From an uncultured Ruminococcus sp. (GTDB lineage: Bacteria > Bacillota > Clostridia > Oscillospirales > Ruminococcaceae): a DNA stretch of 5,678 nt. Under the pieces are notes generated by a model, which saw nothing but the letters and a program-made list of their open reading frames with translations, was not told the origin of the DNA and did not search any database. Position numbers and translations under genes: made by a program. The stretch lies in the NCBI GenBank assembly GCA_902464115.1, contig CABQIF010000128.1:1-5678 (forward strand), in the 5' to 3' direction. This document shows positions 1-5,378 of this stretch, in pieces (within the stretch, counting starts at the first letter, position 1; each line of letters opens with the position of its first letter).

Positions 1-7
1 CCTCCGT

Positions 8-71
8 GTGCCAGAAGCATGGCACGGGGATTTCGCTGCCTGCGGGCAGCGATCAGGGCTGCTCGCCCTGA
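8..71. other. three back-to-back predicted hairpins
   Basis: Three perfect inverted repeats follow one another closely. GTGCCA (8-13) pairs with TGGCAC (20-25). TCGCTGCC (33-40) pairs with GGCAGCGA (45-52) around a TGCG loop. TCAGGGC (53-59) pairs with GCCCTGA (65-71) around TGCTC. The second and third stems abut with no unpaired base between them and could stack coaxially. No reading frame here resembles a protein; the open frame that continues into parB has an unrelated N-terminal part. The third stem overlaps the start of the repeat at 62-142. Whether this acts as RNA or as DNA (repeat, cruciform) is unknown. Confidence 0.55.
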
Positions 72-142
72 ACCTCGCCAACATTTTTGAAAAATTGTTG
101 GATCAAAAAACTTTTGGTTGCCTGCGGCTCATCGTGGGCAGC
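62..142 (+). repeat. left copy of ~81-bp inverted repeat element
   Basis: This stretch matches the reverse complement of 5598-5678. I count about 59 identities over 73 aligned columns up to position 132, with two single-base gaps, plus a weaker extension to 142. Shared blocks are CTCGCCC (62-68), CCTCG (73-77), the core hairpin at 78-101, AAAAACTTTT (106-115) and GCCTGCGGCTCAT (120-132). The core hairpin has arms CCAACA (78-83) and TGTTGG (96-101). A second stem pairs 117-126 with 133-142, including three G-T wobbles, around a GCTCAT loop. The copy ends 54 bp before the parB start and points towards it. The repeat family is not recognised. Confidence 0.75.
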
Positions 143-196
143 GTTTCCCATAAAATATCACAAAAAATCATTTTCATAGAAAGGGGGCGGGTATTT

Positions 197-1054
197 ATGG
201 CAATTGGCGGACTGGGCAGCGGTCTGGATTTTTTATTTGACGAAAACACCGCAGAAGTACCAGTAAAACGAACCCTGCGGCTCTCTGAGATCGAGCCGAA
301 CCGAGAACAGCCCAGAAAAACATTCAGCGAAGAAGCCATCTCAGCTTTAGCGGATTCCATCCGACAGTATGGCATGTTGCAGCCGATTCTCGTTCGTCCA
401 TACGGCATGACTTATCAGATCGTTGCCGGAGAACGGCGTTGGCGGGCTGCAAATCTGCTGGGACTGGAAGAAGTTCCAGTCATCATCAAGGAGTTTTCCG
501 ACAAGGAAACCATGCAGATCGCATTGATTGAAAACTTAGTGCGGGAGGACTTGACACCGCTCGAAGAAGCAGCTGGTTTCCGTGATTTGATGGATCAGTT
601 TGATATGACACAAGAAGCCGTTTCCAAGTCCATTGGTCGTTCCCGTAGTGCGGTTGCAAATGCTCTGCGGCTGTTGCAGCTGCCGCAACCATTACAAGAA
701 CTGCTGGAGTGCGGAAAAATTACTGCCGGACATGCACGGGCATTGCTGGCAATTTCCGACCCAGATTTGCAGCTGGAAACTGCAAGACGCTGTGCCGAAG
801 ATGGCATGACTGTGCGGGCAGTGGAAAAGCTGGCAGCTGAACAGGCGGCAAAAGCAGAAAAGCCTGCGAAGAAACGCAAGACGACGGATCAGTACTACAA
901 AGAAATGGAACTGGAACTGACCGACCGACTACAGCGAAAAGTTTCGGTTACCTATGGCAGAAAAAAAGGAACGCTGATGCTGGAATTTTACAACAAAGAA
1001 GACCTTGCATCACTGGCAAAACAGCTCACAGAGCTGGCAGAACAGGAATTCTGA
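197..1054 (+). CDS. parB: ParB/Spo0J chromosome-partition protein
   Basis: A 285-residue ParB-family protein, a CTP-dependent DNA clamp that loads at parS sites near the replication origin and helps condense and segregate sister origins with ParA and SMC. In order: N-terminal GLGSGLDFLF (5-14); N-terminal CTP domain with NREQPRK (35-41), GERRWRA (78-84) and ENLVRED (112-118); a helix-turn-helix centred on 138-163 with R150, A156 and G178, the ParB-type specificity pattern; a basic Ala/Lys-rich linker (212-229); and a C-terminal dimerisation region (230-285). The ATG at 197 is chosen because homology starts there and AAGGGGG (181-187) lies 9 nt upstream; the frame is open further upstream but that part runs through the repeat. 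Unusually, there is no Lys or Arg before residue 24, and no parA is visible in the 196 bp upstream. Confidence 0.95.
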   Translation: MAIGGLGSGLDFLFDENTAEVPVKRTLRLSEIEPNREQPRKTFSEEAISALADSIRQYGMLQPILVRPYGMTYQIVAGERRWRAANLLGLEEVPVIIKEFSDKETMQIALIENLVREDLTPLEEAAGFRDLMDQFDMTQEAVSKSIGRSRSAVANALRLLQLPQPLQELLECGKITAGHARALLAISDPDLQLETARRCAEDGMTVRAVEKLAAEQAAKAEKPAKKRKTTDQYYKEMELELTDRLQRKVSVTYGRKKGTLMLEFYNKEDLASLAKQLTELAEQEF

Positions 1055-1071
1055 GCAAAGGAGAATGACAG

Positions 1072-1407
1072 ATGCTTGCAGCTGATGAAAAACAAACTGC
1101 CCTGCAAACCATTCAGGCAGTGGTAACAGCCATTGCACAGAATCATTATGCAGCGATTCCCACCTTGCTTTCCCGTTCCGACCTCCCAATGGAAGAATTA
1201 CAGGGCGAAATCGAACGGGTGCTGCGGTTTCAGAAAACAACGGTTGCACCGTTTTCTGAATCGTTCGCCGATTTCTATGAAGACGAGGACGGAGCGGGAT
1301 TTGAAATTGATTATCGGTTGACAGAATCTCTGATTCTGACCTTTGAATGTTTTCAGCGAGAAGGTACGCTGCAAATTGTGCTGGAAGATGTTACAGCAGA
1401 AAATTAA
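1072..1407 (+). CDS. small acidic protein of unknown function
   Basis: A 111-residue protein I do not recognise. It begins 17 nt after the parB stop with a strong AAAGGAG site (1057-1063) 8 nt before the ATG, so it is probably translated from the parB mRNA. The N-terminal third looks alpha-helical (TIQAVVTAIAQNHYAAIPTL, residues 13-32). The C-terminal half alternates hydrophobic and polar residues (FEIDYRLTESLILTFECF, 76-93, then LQIVLEDV, 100-107) like a small beta-sheet, with an acidic DFYEDEDGAG loop (67-76) between them. There is no signal peptide, membrane helix or cysteine pair. The shape suggests a small cytoplasmic alpha/beta protein. Being a gene is well supported by the ribosome binding site and spacing; any link to partitioning rests only on position. 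Confidence 0.8.
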   Translation: MLAADEKQTALQTIQAVVTAIAQNHYAAIPTLLSRSDLPMEELQGEIERVLRFQKTTVAPFSESFADFYEDEDGAGFEIDYRLTESLILTFECFQREGTLQIVLEDVTAEN

Positions 1408-1415
1408 ACCCATGC

Positions 1416-1458
1416 ATTCTGTTTTGCCGATTTCCGGGAAAACAGAATCTTATTTTTT
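1416..1458 (+). terminator. terminator-like hairpin ahead of serS, possible attenuator
   Basis: ATTCTGTTTT (1416-1425) pairs perfectly with AAAACAGAAT (1439-1448). Two more C-G pairs sit inside after one mismatch, and CTTATTTTTT (1449-1458) follows, the layout of an intrinsic terminator. The stem is AT-rich, so efficiency may be partial. Only 21 nt separate the T-run from the serS ATG, leaving no room for a promoter in between. serS must therefore be read through this hairpin from an upstream start. A second copy of AAAACAGAA (1459-1467) could compete for the upstream arm, which would make this a switchable element. Confidence 0.65.
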
Positions 1459-1479
1459 AAAACAGAAAGGAACATTCTC

Positions 1480-2769
1480 ATGATTGACATGAAATTAATC
1501 CGGACAAATCCGGAACTGGTAAAGGAAAACATCCGCAAGAAGTTTCAGGACGAAAAACTGCCGCTGGTAGATGAAGTATTGGATCTGGACAAGCAGTTCC
1601 GGGAAACCAAGATGACTTGTGACGACCTCCGGAACCAGAGAAAGACCATCAGCAAGAAAATCGGTGCACTGATGGGACAGGGCAAAAAGGACGAAGCAGA
1701 ATCCGTCAAGCAGGAAGTGGCTGCCATCGGTGCAAAGCTGGACGAACTCGAGCAGAAAGAAACCGAACTGGAAGCAGAAATTCGGAAGAGAATGCTCGTT
1801 ATCCCGAACATCATTGATGAAAGCGTTCCGATTGGTAAGGACGACAGCGAAAATGTAGAAGTAGAACGCTTTGGCGAACCGGTTGTTCCGGATTTCCCGA
1901 TTCCTTATCACGTTGACATCATGGAAAACCTGAACGGCATTGACATTGATTCCGCCAGAAAGACCAGTGGTAACGGTTTCTATTATCTGTGCGGTGATAT
2001 TGCCCGCCTGCATTCCTGCATTCTGAACTATGCACGGGATTTCATGATCAACAAGGGCTTTACCTATTACATCCCGCCGTTCATGATTCGGAGCAGCGTT
2101 GTGACTGGCGTTATGAGCTTTGCAGAAATGGAAGGCATGATGTACAAGATCGAGGGCGAAGACCTCTATCTGATCGGTACAAGCGAACACTCCATGATCG
2201 GGAAATTTATTGATACCATTTTGCCGGAAGGCGACCTGCCGCAGACCCTGACCAGCTATTCTCCGTGTTTCCGGAAGGAAGTGGGTGCACACGGTCTGGA
2301 AGAACGTGGCGTTTACCGGATTCACCAGTTTGAAAAGCAGGAAATGATTGTTGTCTGCAAGCCGGAAGAAAGCATGGACTGGTTCCACAAGCTGTACAGC
2401 TACACGGTAGAACTGTTCCGCAGCATGGATATTCCAGTTCGGACACTGGAATGCTGCTCTGGCGACTTGGCAGACCTCAAGGTTAAGAGCATTGACGTAG
2501 AAGCATGGTCGCCAAGACAGAAGAAGTATTTTGAAGTCGGCAGCTGCTCCAATCTGGGCGATGCACAGGCAAGACGGCTGGGCATTCGGGTCAAGGCAGC
2601 AGATGGCAGCAAGTACTTTGCACACACCCTGAATAATACCGTTGTTGCACCGCCGAGAATGCTGATTGCTTTCTTGGAAAACAACCTGAACCCAGACGGC
2701 AGCATCCGGATTCCGGAACCGCTCCAGCGGTATATGTTTACCGACTGCATCCGTCCGAAGCAGAAATAA
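1480..2769 (+). CDS. serS: seryl-tRNA synthetase
   Basis: A 429-residue class II aminoacyl-tRNA synthetase that charges tRNA-Ser with serine using ATP in the cytoplasm; essential. Residues 1-110 form the N-terminal tRNA-binding arm, with a long charged coiled coil (about 30-105) that grips the tRNA-Ser variable arm. The catalytic domain shows the serine-recognition element GTSEH (233-237), motif 2 CFRKEVGAHGLEERG (263-277), and motif 3 with HTLNNTVVAPPRM (382-394), whose R393 is the ATP-contacting arginine. Length is normal. The motif 2 wording (EVGAHGLEERGVYR) and GTSEH resemble a divergent or archaeal-like branch more than the common bacterial one, and LNNTVVAPPRM replaces the usual LNGSGLAVGR type. 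The start follows AGAAAGGA (1464-1471), and MIDMKLIRTNPE is a typical SerRS N-terminus. No T-box leader is present. Confidence 0.97.
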   Translation: MIDMKLIRTNPELVKENIRKKFQDEKLPLVDEVLDLDKQFRETKMTCDDLRNQRKTISKKIGALMGQGKKDEAESVKQEVAAIGAKLDELEQKETELEAEIRKRMLVIPNIIDESVPIGKDDSENVEVERFGEPVVPDFPIPYHVDIMENLNGIDIDSARKTSGNGFYYLCGDIARLHSCILNYARDFMINKGFTYYIPPFMIRSSVVTGVMSFAEMEGMMYKIEGEDLYLIGTSEHSMIGKFIDTILPEGDLPQTLTSYSPCFRKEVGAHGLEERGVYRIHQFEKQEMIVVCKPEESMDWFHKLYSYTVELFRSMDIPVRTLECCSGDLADLKVKSIDVEAWSPRQKKYFEVGSCSNLGDAQARRLGIRVKAADGSKYFAHTLNNTVVAPPRMLIAFLENNLNPDGSIRIPEPLQRYMFTDCIRPKQK

Positions 2770-2799
2770 GGGACAGAAAAAGGGAAATCATAGGGGATT

Positions 2800-2815
2800 T
2801 GTTTCCCGTGAAACA
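2800..2815. promoter_or_regulatory. parS-like ParB-binding site (hybrid with Noc site)
   Basis: The 16-mer TGTTTCCCGTGAAACA differs at one position (7, A to C) from the well-known Firmicutes parS consensus TGTTTCACGTGAAACA. The right half-site GTGAAACA is perfect. The changed base makes the left half TGTTTCCC, which has the inner C of the Noc site (ATTTCCCGGGAAAT) and the outer G of parS. The flanks extend the dyad by one pair (T2799-A2816). It lies in the 63-bp gap between serS and the next gene, about 1.7 kb from parB, where a real parS would be expected. The lack of other good sites in the window argues against chance. Confidence 0.7.
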
Positions 2816-2832
2816 ATAAGAAAGGATTTTTT

Positions 2833-4164
2833 ATGGAAAACAAACAACAGCCCGTTGTGAATATCTGTGGCTCTTGCATTTTGCGGGATACGTTCTATTA
2901 TCAGGGCGTGTATGGCAATGAAAAAGATGGCGGTTACCGCATCAATCGATATGTGAACTTTTTCTCTCCGCTGGCGTTGGAGCAGCCGCCCATTCCGATT
3001 TATGACCGGGCAGCCTATGAAGCATTTGATTTAAAGCCGTTCGGACTGACGAATTTCTTTCGCCGCTGTCGGCGGCTGGACTGCGAACGCAGTTTTATGG
3101 AATATCTGAATGACCCAGCAGATTTTTTGCTGGTGGATACAGTCATGTTTCGGTTTCAGCCGTATCAGATGCAGGTAGACGGGCAGAAGTTAATTTGCCA
3201 TGGAGAACATCGTCCTGCATTGGAAGCAATGGCAAAACAGGGCATTCTTCCGCAGCTGGATGCAGAAGTATTTTCGTTTGAATCGCTGTCAGAAGAAGAA
3301 CTGCGGCATCGGTTGCAGGTCTATGCAAACCAGCTCAAGACGGTCTGCCCGGAAGAACGAATCATTTTGGTAGAAACTCGACATGTCTTTTTGCAGATTG
3401 ACCATGCAAATCATGTGAAATCTTTTCCATTAAATTCGCAGAAAATTTATCGGGATGGGAACCGGCGGATGCAGAAAGTGTTTCGGATTCTATGGGAATT
3501 GTTGCCGCAGGCACATCTAATTCCGTTCCCGAAGCAAGTGCTGGCAGCGACGGAACATCGGTTGGGTGTGAGCGGATTGCATTATACACCGGAGTATTAT
3601 CAGTATTGTTTCCAAGCAGTTGAAACGATTCGGAAAGGACTCCCACGGGAAACCGAACAGGAACAAATTCAGGCACTCTGTGATGCTTGCACCATGCAGT
3701 ATACAGAAACCTATGCACGATATATCGAAGAATCGTTTGCAGCGGTTGATGTAAAAACAAATCGACTGCAAGCAGAACGAGATCGTTTTTTGAAATATGC
3801 GGACTTTTTCCGCCTGTATCTCGAACAGCATGCGGATGTTGTACGGTTTTGTTATAAGAAGCAAATCCGAACGATTGGCTTGTATGCCCATAATCGAATT
3901 ACCTTGTATCTGCGTCCGATTTTGGAAGAAGCTGGCATTCATGTGCGGTTTATCGTAGAGAACTTGCCGAAGAGCGAACGAGAAAAAATGCAAAAGTTTC
4001 CAAAACCATTTACAGTGCTTTCTCGTTCCGCAGAGCAATATCCGGAAACAGATGCAGTTTTGGTGGCAGATGTTATGTCACCGGATACCATTGCAGCGGC
4101 TTGCCAGAAGCGAACAACTGCACCAGTTTACACGGTGTATGATTTGCTGGAAAAGAAGCCATAA
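2833..4164 (+). CDS. DUF6270/SGNH-like protein with C-terminal Rossmann-like domain
   Basis: A 443-residue protein resembling the DUF6270 group, SGNH-hydrolase-like proteins often found in surface-polysaccharide loci. The start is the ATG after AAGAAAGGA (2818-2826). Visible elements: NICGSC (10-15), with Ser14 in the place of the SGNH nucleophile block; FLLVDTVMFRF (98-108), the buried strand with an acidic residue; and VSGLHYTPEYYQY (246-258), with His250 in the place of the catalytic His block, although the usual Asp of D-x-x-H is Ser247. A second part (about 343-440) starts IRTIGLYAHNRITLYLRPIL and continues with VRFIVEN (371-377) and DAVLVADVM (407-415), a beta-alpha-beta layout like small Rossmann domains in sugar-modifying enzymes. 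There is no signal peptide or membrane segment. The enzymatic role is inferred; activity and substrate are unknown. It probably shares serS transcription, as no terminator lies between. Confidence 0.8.
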   Translation: MENKQQPVVNICGSCILRDTFYYQGVYGNEKDGGYRINRYVNFFSPLALEQPPIPIYDRAAYEAFDLKPFGLTNFFRRCRRLDCERSFMEYLNDPADFLLVDTVMFRFQPYQMQVDGQKLICHGEHRPALEAMAKQGILPQLDAEVFSFESLSEEELRHRLQVYANQLKTVCPEERIILVETRHVFLQIDHANHVKSFPLNSQKIYRDGNRRMQKVFRILWELLPQAHLIPFPKQVLAATEHRLGVSGLHYTPEYYQYCFQAVETIRKGLPRETEQEQIQALCDACTMQYTETYARYIEESFAAVDVKTNRLQAERDRFLKYADFFRLYLEQHADVVRFCYKKQIRTIGLYAHNRITLYLRPILEEAGIHVRFIVENLPKSEREKMQKFPKPFTVLSRSAEQYPETDAVLVADVMSPDTIAAACQKRTTAPVYTVYDLLEKKP

Positions 4165-4193
4165 AAATAGTTGGAAAAATAAATCATCATAAG

Positions 4194-4234
4194 AAAACCG
4201 ACCGTTTCCACGCAGCTGGAAGCGGTCGGTTTTT
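4194..4234. terminator. bidirectional intrinsic terminator
   Basis: A long stem: AAAACCGACCGTTTCCA (4194-4210) pairs with TGGAAGCGGTCGGTTTT (4217-4233) around a CGCAGC loop. All 17 positions pair, including one T-G wobble. It is followed by a T-run (to 4234) and preceded by an A-run, so it can end transcription from both sides: the plus-strand series ending at 4164 and the convergent noc-like gene whose stop is 170 bp away. Confidence 0.93.
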
Positions 4235-4266
4235 CATAAGATAGAAAATGGAGGAGGGTGTCTGAA

Positions 4267-4297
4267 TTCCGGCGATTTTTTTTCTTTTTTGCCGGAG
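4267..4297. other. hairpin with homopyrimidine loop
   Basis: TTCCGGC (4267-4273) pairs with GCCGGAG (4291-4297), with one wobble, around a 17-nt loop made almost entirely of T (4274-4290). On the noc-side transcript the loop is A-rich. It sits between the noc-like stop and the shared terminator. Neither strand has a T-run after the stem, so it is not an ordinary terminator. It could be a 3'-end stabilising structure or simply low-complexity DNA. The rest of 4235-4403 shows nothing else that I can support. Confidence 0.4.
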
Positions 4298-4403
4298 AAA
4301 GGAAAAACTCGTTTTGCAGGATTGTCTCTTTTCTTGTCAGGGGAATCGACCCGTGTTTTATAGATTGCAGTCGTGGAATAATGTTGAATCTAGCAAAATA
4401 AAA

Positions 4404-5264
4404 TTAAGAGAGTGGCAGCCGATTGCGTGGCGGTTGTTCGCTATGTACGTTCTGCTGAGGAACAGGAATCCGAATCCGGTATTCAATATGTGTATCAGAT
4501 TGCAGTTTCTGAGCGTCGGCAGAAATGCCAGCAGCCTGCATGGTTTCGACTGCCTGATGAATGGTGTGGGCGAATGCCCGAACATTCTGAAAGACGGTAT
4601 TCCGTTTCCGATATGGTTCTCTGGAGGGATGCTGTCCAATTTTTTCTTCAACCGCAGCCTCTGTTTTTTCCACGTTCAGATTCTGCTTAATGACTTTATC
4701 GAGAATCTGAAGGCGTTCTTCCGGTGCTCGCAGGCGAAGTAAAGCCCGTGCATGGCGTTCCGTCAGGTGATATTGCAGGATGATGTCCCGTTCTGTTTCA
4801 GTCAGGCGGAGCAGCCGCAGCTTATTTGCAATGGTGCTTTGAGCCTTGCCCAGCTTTGCAGCAGCATCTTCCTGTGTCATACCATAGTGGGAAATCAGTC
4901 GTTCAATGGCACTTGCTTCCTCGAAGAACGAGAGGTTTTGTTGCTGAATTTGTTCAACCAGTGCTAAAATTTCCGCATTGCGGGAATGATTGTCCGAAAG
5001 AATACAGGGAACAATCTGCAAGCCTGCTAATTTTGCAGCTTGAAACTGTTCGCTGCCGGATACCAGTTCATACCGTTGGTCTGCGTTTTTCCGAACGGGG
5101 AATGGCTGGAGAATGCCGGTCTGTGTAATGCGGTTTGCAAGAGCCTGTAATGTTTTGGGGTCTTGCTGATTGGTGTCTGGTTGACAGAGAATGTCACTGA
5201 TGCGGACGGCAAGAATGGAACGTTGCCGTCGTTCTTTTGTTGAGGTTAAAAATCCTGTCATCAT
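4404..5264 (-). CDS. noc: Noc-like ParB paralogue with degenerate CTP motifs
   Basis: A 286-residue ParB-family protein of the nucleoid-occlusion (Noc) type. Noc normally binds NBS sites, spreads as a CTP-gated clamp, attaches to the membrane and keeps FtsZ off the nucleoid. The helix-turn-helix is MTQEDAAAKLGKAQSTIANK (129-148) with Q142, K148, R153 and R170. By alignment these fall on the four specificity positions known from the ParB/Noc family and match the Noc pattern (K at the third position is R here). The C-terminus ends in HIEYRIRIPV (259-268), typical of clostridial Noc relatives. Oddly, the CTP site is degenerate: GERRxRA is replaced by GSEQFQA (70-76), ENLxRE by EQIQQQN (104-110), and the QPR box is lost. 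The N-terminus (MMTGFLTSTKERRQRS) is not the canonical Noc membrane helix. AGGAAAGGA lies before two tandem ATGs (5264 and 5261); either could be the start. Confidence 0.88.
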   Translation of the reverse strand: MMTGFLTSTKERRQRSILAVRISDILCQPDTNQQDPKTLQALANRITQTGILQPFPVRKNADQRYELVSGSEQFQAAKLAGLQIVPCILSDNHSRNAEILALVEQIQQQNLSFFEEASAIERLISHYGMTQEDAAAKLGKAQSTIANKLRLLRLTETERDIILQYHLTERHARALLRLRAPEERLQILDKVIKQNLNVEKTEAAVEEKIGQHPSREPYRKRNTVFQNVRAFAHTIHQAVETMQAAGISADAQKLQSDTHIEYRIRIPVPQQNVHSEQPPRNRLPLS

Positions 5265-5314
5265 GAAGTTCCTTTCCTTTCATGGGTCATTATTGAATCT
5301 TTTTGATTGCCTTC

Positions 5315-5343
5315 ATTATAGCATGATTTTTTAGAAATCTCAA
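5315..5343 (-). promoter_or_regulatory. sigma-A promoter of the noc-like gene
   Basis: Read on the minus strand: TTGAGA (5343-5338), a 17-nt spacer, then TATAAT (5320-5315), preceded by TGC for an extended -10. Only one base departs from consensus. The expected start is near 5308, giving a 5' leader of about 44 nt that contains only the ribosome binding site. Confidence 0.9.
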
Positions 5344-5378
5344 CAAAATATTTTCTTAATATTTCAGCAAAAATCATG
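5322..5378. promoter_or_regulatory. inverted repeat overlapping the noc-like promoter
   Basis: CATGATTTTT (5322-5331) and AAAAATCATG (5369-5378) form a perfect 10-bp inverted repeat. GAAAT (5334-5338) and ATTTC (5361-5365) extend the symmetry with slightly different spacing. One arm lies inside the promoter spacer next to the -10; the other lies upstream of the -35. This geometry suits an operator for a regulator or a looping pair, but the region is AT-rich and no known binding motif is recognised. Confidence 0.4.

Noticed and set aside
8..196. 63-residue N-terminal extension of ParB from a GTG at 8
   Set aside because: The extension runs through the repeat and hairpins and is not ParB-like. 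A good ribosome binding site and a typical ParB start lie at 181-199.
1430..1442. Noc-site-like ATTTCCGGGAAAA
   Set aside because: It lacks one central base of the NBS palindrome, so half-site spacing is wrong, and it forms the loop of the terminator-like hairpin.
1408..1479. T-box leader for serS
   Set aside because: Only 72 nt separate the genes, and there is no T-box core or specifier stem; only the short terminator-like hairpin is present.
1495..2625. long minus-strand open frame (376 residues) opposite serS
   Set aside because: A mirror of the strongly supported serS; it has no initiation signals and no recognisable domain.
3639..3654. second parS-like site (CACGGGAAACC) in the DUF6270-like gene
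   Set aside because: Only about 10 of 16 bases match and the left half-site is poor; it fits ordinary coding sequence.
4335..4360. tRNA T-arm-like GGGTCGATTCCCC on the minus strand
   Set aside because: The loop is one base short and no acceptor, D or anticodon arms can be placed around it.
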